Positions 17,065 to 25,860 of a DNA stretch of 64,000 bases are shown one piece after another. The stretch comes from Gaetbulibacter saemankumensis DSM 17032 (GTDB taxonomy: Bacteria; Bacteroidota; Bacteroidia; Flavobacteriales; Flavobacteriaceae). The notes below the pieces were generated by a model, which saw only the letters and a list, made by a program, of their open reading frames with translations, made no database searches and had not been told where the DNA came from. Both the position numbers and the translations under genes were made by a program. The stretch covers positions 917,492 through 981,491 of the forward strand of contig NZ_KE384430.1 in assembly GCF_000425645.1 (NCBI RefSeq), in the 5' to 3' direction. Positions within the stretch are counted from its first letter, which is position 1, and each line of letters starts with the position of its first letter.

Positions 17065-17593
17065 AAATATACAGAAAGCTACTTTTGGAGGTGGCTGTTT
17101 CTGGTGTACAGAGGCTATTTTCCAAGAAATAAGGGGTGTTGAAAAAGTCGTATCCGGATATTCAGGGGGTAATGCTCCAGGTAAACCAACCTATAGAGAA
17201 GTATGTTCGGGATTAACAGGGCATGCTGAAGTCATTCAGGTTACTTTTGATGCCAATGTCATTTCCTATATGGATATTTTAGTGGTGTTTATGACAACTC
17301 ATGATCCAACAACCTTAAATCGGCAGGGTGCTGATGTGGGGACGCAATACCGTTCTGTGATTTTTTATGAGAATATTGAGCAAAGATCGATAGCAGATGA
17401 AGTGATTGCGCAATTATCTGAAGTTTACGATAATCCTATTGTAACCGAAGTGTCACCTTTAAAAATATTTTATGAAGCGGAAGATTATCATCAGGACTAT
17501 TATAGAAATAATGAAAGTCAGGGCTATTGTAATTTTGTAATTACTCCGAAGCTTGCAAAACTTAGGGAATTGCATACCGATAAATTAAAATAA
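17054..17593 (+). CDS. msrA: Peptide-methionine (S)-S-oxide reductase MsrA
   Basis: 179 residues with the active-site motif GGGCFWCTE, where C15 is the nucleophile. The conserved blocks [19 protein letters not shown] and [20 protein letters not shown] are all present, and the C-terminal YHQDYYRNN segment is intact. No extra cysteine lies near the C-terminus, so resolution may use C18 or an external thiol. The gene overlaps msrB by 11 bases and its stop overlaps the selO start in TAATG, so all three are one operon. Confidence 0.95.
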   Translation: MITKNIQKATFGGGCFWCTEAIFQEIRGVEKVVSGYSGGNAPGKPTYREVCSGLTGHAEVIQVTFDANVISYMDILVVFMTTHDPTTLNRQGADVGTQYRSVIFYENIEQRSIADEVIAQLSEVYDNPIVTEVSPLKIFYEAEDYHQDYYRNNESQGYCNFVITPKLAKLRELHTDKLK

Positions 17594-19155
17594 TGAATTT
17601 TAAAATAAATAATCGATTTATAGAAGAATTGCCTGCCGATTCTGTTTTAGAGAATTCAAGAAGACAGGTTGAGGGCGCTTGCTTTTCCTATGTCAATCCT
17701 AAAAAAACATCTAATCCTGAGTTATTACATGTGTCTCCAGAAATGCTTCAAAATTTGGGCATAACGAAGCAGCAAGCAGATTCGAAGGAGTTTTTGAATG
17801 TATTTACAGGAAACGATATTTTACCCAATACACAACCATATGCTATGTGTTATGGAGGGCATCAGTTTGGTAATTGGGCGGGGCAATTAGGTGATGGACG
17901 TGCTATAAATTTGGTAGGAATTGATTATGAGAATAAACACTGGACGCTTCAGTTGAAAGGGGCTGGTGAAACGCCCTATTCTCGTTCTGCAGACGGACTT
18001 GCAGTATTGCGTTCATCCATCAGAGAATATCTTTGTAGTGAAGCTATGCATCATTTAGGAGTGCCAACAACAAGAGCTTTGTCGTTAGCTTTAACTGGTG
18101 ATAAAGTGCTTAGAGATGTCATGTATGATGGTAATCCTGCTTACGAGAAAGGTGCCGTAGTTTGTCGGGTTTCAACGTCATTTTTACGATTCGGAAATTA
18201 TGAAATTTTTGCCGCACGTCAGGACCATGATAATTTAAAAATATTAGTAGATTATACTATTAAGCATCATTTTAATCATTTAGGAGGTCCTTCAAAAGAA
18301 ACCTATGTGGCATTCTTTAATGAAGTAGCTCAGCGTACTTTAAAAATGATTGTTCATTGGCAGCGTGTTGGTTTTGTACATGGTGTAATGAATACGGATA
18401 ATATGTCTATTTTGGGGTTAACTATCGATTACGGACCATATGGTTGGTTGGAAGGCTTTGATTATGGCTGGACCCCTAATACTACCGATAGACAACATAA
18501 GCGATACCGTTACGGCAATCAGCCTAATATTGGATTATGGAATCTTTATCAATTGGCCAATGCATTATATCCTTTAATTAAAGATGCTAAGCCTTTAGAA
18601 AAAATATTAAATCAGTATAAAACAGATTTTGAAAGCGAATCTCTAGCAATGATGCGTTCAAAATTAGGATTAAAACAAGAGAATGAAGGAGATAAAGTTT
18701 TAATTCAAACTTTGGAGGACAACTTATTGCTTATTGAAACGGATATGAACATATTTTTTAGAAATTTAAGTAGCTTTAAAAAGCTATCTCGTAACTCTTG
18801 GGAGGATTTTATAAAAGATGCGTTCTATAATCAAGACGATTTTATTGAGACTATAAAGTTAAAATGGCAATCCTGGTTTGAGCAATATGCAGAACGATTA
18901 CAAACTGAAAGACTTTCAGATTCAGAACGAGCCATGGAAATGAATCGGGTAAATCCCAAATATGTTTTGAGAAATTATATGGCTCAGCTTGCTATTAATG
19001 AAGCGGATAAAGGAAATTACCATTTGATTGATGAGTTATTCCAGATGCTAAAAAAACCATACGATGAACAACCAGAATATGAAAAATGGTTTGCTAAACG
19101 CCCAGAATGGGCCAGACATAAGGTAGGCTGTTCTATGTTATCCTGTAGTTCTTAA
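17593..19155 (+). CDS. selO: Protein adenylyltransferase SelO (YdiU/UPF0061)
   Basis: 520 residues of the SelO pseudokinase family, which transfers AMP from ATP to Ser, Thr or Tyr of proteins and has been linked to redox control. Family motifs are visible: YAMCYGGHQFGNWAGQLGDGR (about 83-103), QLKGAGETPYSR (around 120-130), VHGVMNTDNMSILG (about 267-280) and DYGPYGW. The C-terminus reads CSMLSCSS, with the terminal Cys that in animal SelO is selenocysteine and in E. coli takes part in a regulatory disulfide. Being coupled to msrA and msrB supports a role in oxidative stress. No terminator is evident in the following gap. Confidence 0.94.
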   Translation: MNFKINNRFIEELPADSVLENSRRQVEGACFSYVNPKKTSNPELLHVSPEMLQNLGITKQQADSKEFLNVFTGNDILPNTQPYAMCYGGHQFGNWAGQLGDGRAINLVGIDYENKHWTLQLKGAGETPYSRSADGLAVLRSSIREYLCSEAMHHLGVPTTRALSLALTGDKVLRDVMYDGNPAYEKGAVVCRVSTSFLRFGNYEIFAARQDHDNLKILVDYTIKHHFNHLGGPSKETYVAFFNEVAQRTLKMIVHWQRVGFVHGVMNTDNMSILGLTIDYGPYGWLEGFDYGWTPNTTDRQHKRYRYGNQPNIGLWNLYQLANALYPLIKDAKPLEKILNQYKTDFESESLAMMRSKLGLKQENEGDKVLIQTLEDNLLLIETDMNIFFRNLSSFKKLSRNSWEDFIKDAFYNQDDFIETIKLKWQSWFEQYAERLQTERLSDSERAMEMNRVNPKYVLRNYMAQLAINEADKGNYHLIDELFQMLKKPYDEQPEYEKWFAKRPEWARHKVGCSMLSCSS

Positions 19156-19464
19156 ATCGTTATTTTTATGTGTCTATAAAGCTTAGATATTATTTAAAAT
19201 ATACGTTAAACTTTCAACTTAAGGGTAAGTTTTAACAAACTTATCTATAACTAGGAGTACTTATCAATAAGTGAAAATGATTTTATTCCTTCTAAACCAT
19301 CCAAAGTTTAAGCTTTAGCAATCGCATTTTTTTTGGCAAATTAGATAAAGAGTACTGGATGTTTGGGGCATAAATGTTTGTTTTTAATAAAATTATACAT
19401 TTAAAGATTATGGTTAGCTTATTATCATTTATTAGATTTATAGGTTCATTGTAAAAAGAAGCGT
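19156..19464. other. Intergenic region between selO and the thioesterase gene
   Basis: 309 AT-rich bases. I see no open frame worth calling, no tRNA, no strong hairpin and no exact TAnnTTTG element close to 19465. Confidence 0.5.
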
Positions 19465-20334
19465 ATGACAACGGTTAATCAGTTAGTAGACCTCATAACT
19501 TTAAAAAGAATAGATGATACTACTTTTATAGGGAATAGCATCACTATCGGCAGTCCCAACGTGTTTGGAGGACAGGTTTTGGCACAAGCTATTAATGCCG
19601 CGAGTAGGACGGATGTGAAGAATCGTATTTTACATTCTATGCATGCTTATTTTCTGGAATCCGGAGATTTAGAGACGCCTATTGAATATAAAGTGAGTAT
19701 TGTTCGTGATGGGGGGAGTTTTTCGGTGCGGCGTGTAACGGCTGCTCAAAACGGAACTACTATATTTATCTTGTCGGCTTCGTTTCATAAAGAGGAGCAA
19801 GGCTATAATCATCAAATTGACATGCCTAAGCATATTAAGCAACCAGAAGAATTGTTAAGCTGGACAGATATGCTAAGCGAGTTCGGAGATGCCATTCCAT
19901 CCCGAACTAAAAGTTTTATTGAGGTAGAGCGTCCTTTAGAATTTAAACCGGTAGAAGTGGTGAATCCATTTAATACAGAAGATTTACCGTCATTTACTCA
20001 TGTTTGGTTTAAACTTAAGGGGGAGGTTGAAACATTAGATCATGCAACCAAACAGCAAATCTTAACTTATATTTCGGATTATAATATTCTGGCAGCGGCT
20101 ATGAATCGACATGCGAGCAAAGCGCATTATGGAAATACACAAACGGCTAGCTTAGATCATTCAATGTGGTATTTTAGGGATTTCGATTTCGACGATTGGA
20201 TGCTTTATTCTATCGAGTCTCCTAATACATCTAATGCACGCGGTTTTGCTCGGGGCAATATTTTTACAAGGGATGGTAAGCTTATTGCTTCGGTAACCCA
20301 AGAAGGTTTAATGCGACCGATTAAAAAGAAATAA
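19465..20334 (+). CDS. tesB: Acyl-CoA thioesterase II (TesB-like)
   Basis: 289 residues forming a double hot-dog thioesterase that hydrolyses acyl-CoA to free fatty acid and CoA. N-terminal hot dog: FIGNSITIGSPNVFGGQVLAQAI and HSMHAYFLESGD. C-terminal hot dog: ISDYNILAAAMNRH, containing the conserved Asp, and SLDHSMWYFRDFDFDDW, then SPNTSNARGFARG and VTQEGLMRP at the end. The order and length match TesB (E. coli 286 residues). It is followed directly by the GDPD frame, without a gap, so it heads the run that continues to at least 22790. Confidence 0.93.
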   Translation: MTTVNQLVDLITLKRIDDTTFIGNSITIGSPNVFGGQVLAQAINAASRTDVKNRILHSMHAYFLESGDLETPIEYKVSIVRDGGSFSVRRVTAAQNGTTIFILSASFHKEEQGYNHQIDMPKHIKQPEELLSWTDMLSEFGDAIPSRTKSFIEVERPLEFKPVEVVNPFNTEDLPSFTHVWFKLKGEVETLDHATKQQILTYISDYNILAAAMNRHASKAHYGNTQTASLDHSMWYFRDFDFDDWMLYSIESPNTSNARGFARGNIFTRDGKLIASVTQEGLMRPIKKK

Positions 20335-21024
20335 GTGAATTATAAAGGGTTAAAAATGGGGCATCGAGGAGCAAAGGCGTATGTAGCAGAAAATACTATG
20401 GAATCAATTCAAGAAGCATTGCGTTTTAATGTGGATGGTATTGAAATTGATGTGCACGAATGTGCTTCCGGGGAGTTGGTAGTGTTTCATGATTTTACAT
20501 TGGATAGAATGACCAATGGAACAGGTGAAATTGGTAAGCATACTTTAAAAGAACTTAAAGCGCTTAAAGTGAATGAGCATTACCAAATTCCGATATTAGC
20601 GGAAGTTATGAATTTGATAGATAAAACCTGCCTATTGAATATTGAATTAAAAGGAAAGCATACAGCAGCAAAAACCTGTGAGATTATTGATAGGTATGTC
20701 AAAGAGAAGGGTTGGCGGTATACCGATTTTATTGTGTCTAGTTTTCAGCATCACGAATTGGAAGATGTTTATAAACTAAATAAAAACATTCCGCTGGCGG
20801 TATTAACTAAAGCCAATGTAGCTGAAGCCATAGAGTTTGCTGAAACGATTGATGCTAAAATTATTCATCCCAATTTTGCTTTATTAACCCGCGAGAACGT
20901 TAATTTCGCGCAACAACAAGGATATAAAGTAAATACGTGGACGGTGAACGATGAAGAAACCATAGCGAGAATGAAAAGCTATGGTGTAGATGGCATCATT
21001 TCGGACTATCCCGATAGAATATGA
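20335..21024 (+). CDS. Glycerophosphodiester phosphodiesterase
   Basis: 229 residues of the GDPD TIM-barrel family, which cleaves glycerophosphodiesters into glycerol 3-phosphate and an alcohol. GHRGAKAYVAENT holds the HR pair and the first metal Glu, and EIDVHECASGELVVFHDFTLDR gives the E-x-D and HD metal ligands. NTWTVNDEE and GVDGIISDYPD close the barrel. The start is uncertain: a GTG at 20335 abuts the tesB stop, while an ATG at 20356 just before GHRGA would give 222 residues. No signal peptide is present in either case, so it acts in the cytoplasm on deacylated phospholipids. The stop overlaps the next gene by four bases (ATGA). Confidence 0.9.
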   Translation: MNYKGLKMGHRGAKAYVAENTMESIQEALRFNVDGIEIDVHECASGELVVFHDFTLDRMTNGTGEIGKHTLKELKALKVNEHYQIPILAEVMNLIDKTCLLNIELKGKHTAAKTCEIIDRYVKEKGWRYTDFIVSSFQHHELEDVYKLNKNIPLAVLTKANVAEAIEFAETIDAKIIHPNFALLTRENVNFAQQQGYKVNTWTVNDEETIARMKSYGVDGIISDYPDRI

Positions 21025-22253
21025 AACAATACGATGTAATTATAGTTGGTGGAGGTGCTGCCGGATTTTTTGCAGCCATTAATATAGCGGAACAAAATCC
21101 TGATTTAAAAGTTGCTATTCTGGAAAAGGCAAAAGAAGGTCTGCAAAAAGTAAAGATTTCAGGTGGTGGTCGTTGCAATGTAACTCATGCTGAGTTTATT
21201 CCGCAGGAATTAGTTAAAAACTATCCTAGAGGGGAAAAGGAATTATTGGGGCCCTTTCACCAGTTTATGACAGGTGATACCATCCAATGGTTTGAAGATA
21301 GAGGAGTAGAATTAAAGATTGAAGAAGATGGGCGCATGTTTCCCGCATCTAATTCGTCTCAAACAATTATAGACTGTTTTTTAACTGAAGCTAACAAGTA
21401 TGGTGTTGAGGTTTTATACAATCAGGGTGTAAATGAAATTAAGGTGCTTTCAGAAGTAGGAGATGATTATTCTAATCATTTTGAGATATCTACTTCATCT
21501 AACCAGTATGCTTGCAATAAACTTATTATAGCAACAGGAAGCAGCCCTAAAATATGGAAGCTTATAGAGTCATTGGGGCATAAAGTTGAATCTCCGGTGC
21601 CGTCGTTGTTTACTTTCGATATAAAAGATGAACGTATTGCAGAAATTCCCGGGGTGGTTGCGCAAAATGTTGAAGTACGTGTGCTTGGTACGGATTTATT
21701 TAGTGAAGGGCCTTTGTTAATTACACATGTAGGTATGAGTGCACCTTCAATTTTAAAATTATCGGCTTTTGGTGCTTTGGAGTTGGCAGAGCGGAATTAT
21801 AACTTTGATATAGAAGTTAACTTTATTAAGCAGTCTACCAAAGATTGCCTAGAGCGGCTAAAGGTGTTTAAGCAAGATTTAGCTAAGAAATCTGTTTTTA
21901 AATCATCACAATTTGAAATGCCAAAACGTTTGTGGCAAAAATTGGTGTTGGCGTCCAATATGACTGAAACAACTCGCTGGGCGGATATGAATAAAAAGCA
22001 ATTAGAGGATCTGGCAAATCAACTTACGCAAGCTGTTTTTAAGGTAACCGGGAAGAGTACTTTTAAAGATGAGTTTGTAACAGCAGGTGGTGTTGATTTA
22101 AAAGAAATTCATTTTAAGACTTTCGAAAGTAAAATTATAAAAGATTTATACTTTGCCGGCGAAGTGATTAATGTCGATGCCATTACAGGAGGGTTTAATT
22201 TTCAAAATGCCTGGACAGGTGCTTATATTGTAGCCAAGGCTATTTCAAATTAA
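21021..22253 (+). CDS. HI0933/YhiN-family FAD flavoprotein (BaiN-like)
   Basis: 410 residues. The N-terminal FAD motif VGGGAAG and the family signature ISGGGRCNVTH (about 45-55) are followed by LIIATGSS and, near the end, LYFAGEVINVDAITGGFNFQNAWTGAY, the characteristic C-terminal FAD block. Members are annotated as NAD(P)/FAD-dependent oxidoreductases. One clostridial relative is BaiN of bile-acid metabolism, but most are of unknown role, so no substrate is given. It overlaps the GDPD stop by four bases and is followed with no gap by the DUF1697 gene, so the group is one operon. Confidence 0.9.
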   Translation: MKQYDVIIVGGGAAGFFAAINIAEQNPDLKVAILEKAKEGLQKVKISGGGRCNVTHAEFIPQELVKNYPRGEKELLGPFHQFMTGDTIQWFEDRGVELKIEEDGRMFPASNSSQTIIDCFLTEANKYGVEVLYNQGVNEIKVLSEVGDDYSNHFEISTSSNQYACNKLIIATGSSPKIWKLIESLGHKVESPVPSLFTFDIKDERIAEIPGVVAQNVEVRVLGTDLFSEGPLLITHVGMSAPSILKLSAFGALELAERNYNFDIEVNFIKQSTKDCLERLKVFKQDLAKKSVFKSSQFEMPKRLWQKLVLASNMTETTRWADMNKKQLEDLANQLTQAVFKVTGKSTFKDEFVTAGGVDLKEIHFKTFESKIIKDLYFAGEVINVDAITGGFNFQNAWTGAYIVAKAISN

Positions 22254-22790
22254 ATGATACGATATACAGCGTTTTTAAGAGGGATTAATGTTAGTGGACA
22301 GAAAAAAGTCCAGATGTTAGAGCTTAGAAATGTATTAAACCAATTAGGACTTAAAAACGTAACAACCTATATACAAAGTGGAAATGTTGTTTTCGAAACG
22401 CTAAAAACTGATGTTAAAAAACTATCAATAACAATTCAAAATACTATTGAAAGTCATTTCGGGTTTGAAATTCCGGTTCTTGTAAAAACTCAAGCCGAAA
22501 TAGAGCGTATAATTACAGATTGCCCGTTTTCAGAAGAACAAAAGGATTCGAGTTATTATGTGTTGTTTTATACAAAACCTGAAGAGGAAAAGCTGATTTC
22601 GCTTTCAAAAGAATCATATCCTAATGAAACATTTCATATCACCAGTTCTTGTGTGTATTTATTTTGTGAAAAAGGGTATGGTCGGGCCAAATGCACTAAT
22701 AACTTCTTTGAAAGAAAATTAAAAATAATCGCAACGACAAGAAACCATAAAACAATGCTAAAACTCTTATCTTTGTGCGCAGAAAATTAG
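22254..22790 (+). CDS. DUF1697 protein
   Basis: 178 residues that match DUF1697 throughout: the start MIRYTAFLRGINVSGQ, the conserved TYIQSGNVVFE near 36-46, FPVLVKT-like IPVLVKT, and FFERKLKIIATTRNHKTMLKL near the C-terminus. The structure of the family is a ferredoxin-like alpha/beta fold, and no biochemical role is established. The ATG directly follows the stop of the flavoprotein gene and mvaD begins three bases after its stop. The neighbours do not suggest a function. Confidence 0.9.
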   Translation: MIRYTAFLRGINVSGQKKVQMLELRNVLNQLGLKNVTTYIQSGNVVFETLKTDVKKLSITIQNTIESHFGFEIPVLVKTQAEIERIITDCPFSEEQKDSSYYVLFYTKPEEEKLISLSKESYPNETFHITSSCVYLFCEKGYGRAKCTNNFFERKLKIIATTRNHKTMLKLLSLCAEN

Positions 22791-22793
22791 TAA

Positions 22794-23876
22794 ATGACAG
22801 CGCAAGATTTTATACCAGCATCCTATTCAAAAACTGTTGAAAGTGGTCAGTTTACCTGGGAATCCCCCAGTAATATTGCATTAGTGAAATATTGGGGAAA
22901 AAAGAAAAATCAAATTCCTGAAAATCCGTCAATTAGTTTTACACTTAATAATTGCAAGACCATTACGGCCTTATCTTTTTCAAAGAAAGCTAGTAATAAA
23001 ACTTTTGAATTTGATGTGTTTTTAGACGGCGAAAAGAAAGATAGTTTTAAATCAAAAATTGAAACTTTCTTCGAACGAATCTATAGTTATTTTCCATTTT
23101 TAAAAGATTATTATTTTAAAATTGAAACAGAAAACACCTTTCCGCATAGTTCAGGGATCGCTTCATCGGCCTCAGGAATGAGTGCTTTAGCCCTTTGTTT
23201 AATGAGTATTGAGAAATTGTTAAATGATGGTATGGATGAGGTTTATTTTATTAAAAAAGCATCCTTTCTTGCACGATTAGGTTCAGGTAGTGCTTGTAGA
23301 AGTTTAGAGGGTGATTTGGTAGTTTGGGGAAATCACAGCGATGTGGTGGGAAGCTCCGATTTATTTGGAGTGAAATACCCTGGTGAGGTACATGAAAATT
23401 TCAAAAATTATCAGGATACGATTCTGTTGGTTGATAAAGGAGAGAAGCAGGTAAGTAGTACGCTGGGGCATAATTTAATGTATGGACATCCTTTTGCCGA
23501 ACAACGCTTTGAGCAGGCAAATACCAATATTTCAAAAATTAAAACCATTCTAGAAACTGGGAATCTTAATGAGTTTATTGCTTTGGTGGAAAGTGAGGCT
23601 CTTACGCTTCATGCTATGATGATGACTAGTATGCCATATTTTATACTTATGAAGCCGAACACGCTGGAAATTATTAATAAAATATGGGCTTACAGACAAA
23701 GTACAGGATCTAAAGTGTGTTTTACGCTCGACGCTGGGGCTAATGTACATGTGTTATACCCTGAAAACGAAACTACAAAAGTTTTGGAATTCATTAAGAA
23801 TGAATTAGTTGTATATTGTCAAAACGGGCAGTATATTTGCGATCAAATTGGCTTTGGAGCCATCCAAATTAATTAA
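22794..23876 (+). CDS. mvaD: Diphosphomevalonate decarboxylase
   Basis: 360 residues of the GHMP superfamily. The enzyme converts mevalonate 5-diphosphate to isopentenyl diphosphate with ATP. APSNIALVKYWGKK-like ESPSNIALVKYWGKKK near 23-38, NPSISFTLN, and the phosphate loop FPHSSGIASSASGMSALA near 113-130 are conserved, as are the RLGSGSACRS block and the LDAGANVHVLY block near the end. The adjacent GHMP kinase and UbiA genes make an isoprenoid cluster. The N-terminal extension of about 20 residues is usual in Bacteroidota homologues. Together this shows that the organism makes IPP by the mevalonate route. Confidence 0.94.
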   Translation: MTAQDFIPASYSKTVESGQFTWESPSNIALVKYWGKKKNQIPENPSISFTLNNCKTITALSFSKKASNKTFEFDVFLDGEKKDSFKSKIETFFERIYSYFPFLKDYYFKIETENTFPHSSGIASSASGMSALALCLMSIEKLLNDGMDEVYFIKKASFLARLGSGSACRSLEGDLVVWGNHSDVVGSSDLFGVKYPGEVHENFKNYQDTILLVDKGEKQVSSTLGHNLMYGHPFAEQRFEQANTNISKIKTILETGNLNEFIALVESEALTLHAMMMTSMPYFILMKPNTLEIINKIWAYRQSTGSKVCFTLDAGANVHVLYPENETTKVLEFIKNELVVYCQNGQYICDQIGFGAIQIN

Positions 23877-23913
23877 TAATACGTATATTTATAAAGCTAA
23901 GAGCTATAAATAC

Positions 23914-24843
23914 ATGAAAGGACCTTTATTTTACTCAAAAATTTTACTCTTCGGAGAATATGGAATTATTAAAGATTCCAAGGGTTTGTCGATACCATAC
24001 AGCTTTTATAATGGTGGTTTAAAACGAAGTGAGCATCCTTCGGATGAGGCTAAGGCTTCTAATGAAAGTTTGCAACGTTTTGCTTCCTATTTGGAAAATA
24101 TCGATCCTCAATTAGTGGTTTTTGATATTGATGCTTTAAAAAATGATGTGACATCTGGCATGTATTTCGACTCTTCTATACCACAAGGCTATGGAGTTGG
24201 GAGTAGCGGGGCTTTAGTAGCGGCTATTTACGATAAGTATGCTCAAGATAAAATAACAGTTTTAGAGAATTTAACCCGTGAAAAGCTTTTAAAGCTTAAA
24301 AGTATTTTTTCTGAAATGGAATCGTTTTTCCATGGAAAGTCCTCTGGCTTAGATCCTCTAAACAGCTATTTAAGTATTCCAATTTTAATCAATTCAAAAG
24401 ATAATATAGAAGCAACCGGGATTCCTTCTCAGAAGGCGGATGGAAAAGGGGCTGTATTTTTAATTGACAGTGGTATTATAGGGGAAACGGCTCCTATGGT
24501 GAGCTTGTTTATGGAAAACATGAAAAATGAAGGCTTCCGTAATATGCTTAAAAATCAGTTTATAAAACATACCGATGCCTGTGTTGAAGATTTTTTGAAA
24601 GGAGATATAAAATCACTATTCAAAAATACTAAAAGCCTATCTAAAGTGGTGTTAAATCATTTTAAACCCATGATTCCAAAACAATTTCATGAGCTGTGGC
24701 AAAATGGTCTTGAAACTAACGAGTATTATCTTAAACTTTGTGGTTCTGGCGGGGGCGGTTATATCTTAGGGTTTACTGAAGATTTTGATAAAGTTAAGCA
24801 ATCTCTTAAAGATTACAAGTTAGAGTTGGTATACAGTTTCTAA
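23914..24843 (+). CDS. mvk: Mevalonate kinase-like GHMP kinase
   Basis: 309 residues from the ATG at 23914 (MKGPLFYSKILLFGEYG). The KILLFGEYGIIKDSKGLSIPY start, the glycine-serine phosphate loop PQGYGVGSSGALVAAIYDKY near 98-117 and the C-terminal CGSGGGGYILGF are the three GHMP motifs, with the mevalonate kinase spelling. The frame is open further upstream to 23809, but that would overlap mvaD by 68 bases and add residues unlike the family; the 38-base spacing from mvaD is more plausible. Mevalonate or phosphomevalonate as substrate cannot be told apart by eye; mevalonate kinase is the usual annotation in this position. Confidence 0.85.
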   Translation: MKGPLFYSKILLFGEYGIIKDSKGLSIPYSFYNGGLKRSEHPSDEAKASNESLQRFASYLENIDPQLVVFDIDALKNDVTSGMYFDSSIPQGYGVGSSGALVAAIYDKYAQDKITVLENLTREKLLKLKSIFSEMESFFHGKSSGLDPLNSYLSIPILINSKDNIEATGIPSQKADGKGAVFLIDSGIIGETAPMVSLFMENMKNEGFRNMLKNQFIKHTDACVEDFLKGDIKSLFKNTKSLSKVVLNHFKPMIPKQFHELWQNGLETNEYYLKLCGSGGGGYILGFTEDFDKVKQSLKDYKLELVYSF

Positions 24844-24896
24844 GCTCTTTTTTTTCGCTTTCTTACCTTTAGGTATAAGCTGCCAAAATATTTTTC

Positions 24897-25802
24897 ATGA
24901 TATCCAGAAGACAAAAACATATTCTATTTAAGTTTTTAAGTATGTTTTCTGTGGTGCGTGGCTATAATATCATGGTCATTATTGTAGCCCAATATTTAAC
25001 CTCCATTTATATTCTGGCTCATGATAAAACAGTTAGGGAAGTGGTTTTCGATCCTAATTTACTTATGTTAGTACTAGCCTCGGCCGTTACCATAGCGGGT
25101 GGGTATATAATTAATAATTTTTACGATTCGGAAAAAGATTTAATTAACAGGCCTATAAAATCGAGGTTAGATCGATTGGTAAGCCAAAACACAAAATTGT
25201 CGCTTTATTTTGTGCTTAATTTTTTAGCCGTTGTTATGGCTAGCTATGTGTCGTTTAAGGCTGTGCTGTTCTTTTCATTATATATTTTTGGAATCTGGTT
25301 TTATTCTCATAAGCTTAAAAAACGTCCGTTTATTGGTAACCTGACTTCTGCGATTCTTACTATTACACCGTTCTTTGCCATTTTTATGTATTACAAGAAT
25401 TTCGAGCATGTTATTTTTGTTCATGCTATTTTCCTGTTTTTAATAATATCCATGCGAGAACTTACTAAAGATCTTGAAAATTTAAAAGGGGATTTGGTTT
25501 TGAATTATAAAACAATACCGGTGGTCTATGGAGAAAGAGTTTCGAAGGCTATGTTGTTAGTGCTGTCTCTATTAGCGCTAATTCCAATTTACTTACTGTT
25601 ATTTTATTTCGAACTGGGTTATATGTATTTATATTTTTATTTATGTGTAGCCTTACTAGCAGTATTTAATTTGGTATTGTATTGGTCTAAGTCGAAATTG
25701 CATTATATTGTTCTTCATAATATCTTAAAATTCATCATTGTTTGTGGTGTTTTTAGTATTTTACTGATAGATATTAATGTGGTAATGAACCGATTATTTT
25801 AG
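24897..25802 (+). CDS. UbiA-family prenyltransferase (geranylgeranylglycerol-phosphate geranylgeranyltransferase-like)
   Basis: 301 residues with about eight or nine membrane helices. The first Asp-rich motif reads INNFYDSEKDLINRP (about 77-91) and binds the prenyl diphosphate via magnesium; the second is RELTKDLENLKGD (about 185-197). Homologues next to mevalonate genes in flavobacteria are annotated as geranylgeranylglycerol-phosphate geranylgeranyltransferase, the archaeal-lipid UbiA enzyme, but the acceptor has not been read from sequence here and other UbiA activities (menaquinone, heme O, carotenoid-related) are possible. It lies 53 bases after the mevalonate kinase-like gene on the same strand. 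A local motif TACCTTTAG upstream is one base off the -7 consensus. Confidence 0.85.
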   Translation: MISRRQKHILFKFLSMFSVVRGYNIMVIIVAQYLTSIYILAHDKTVREVVFDPNLLMLVLASAVTIAGGYIINNFYDSEKDLINRPIKSRLDRLVSQNTKLSLYFVLNFLAVVMASYVSFKAVLFFSLYIFGIWFYSHKLKKRPFIGNLTSAILTITPFFAIFMYYKNFEHVIFVHAIFLFLIISMRELTKDLENLKGDLVLNYKTIPVVYGERVSKAMLLVLSLLALIPIYLLLFYFELGYMYLYFYLCVALLAVFNLVLYWSKSKLHYIVLHNILKFIIVCGVFSILLIDINVVMNRLF

Positions 25803-25837
25803 TTTATTAGAAAAGATAATAATCGTTATTTATAATA

Positions 25838-25845
25838 TATCTTTG
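25838..25845 (+). promoter_or_regulatory. -7 element (TATCTTTG) of the pseudouridine synthase gene; decides its start
   Basis: TATCTTTG is an exact TAnnTTTG match ending 15 bases before the ATG at 25861. An upstream TTG start at 25843 would lie within this element and is rejected. Confidence 0.65.
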
Positions 25846-25860
25846 CACAAAAATAAAGTA

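Noticed and set aside
23809-23913. N-terminal extension of the mevalonate kinase-like frame upstream of 23914
   Set aside because: It overlaps mvaD, lacks family similarity, and the ATG at 23914 gives the expected KILLFGEYG start.
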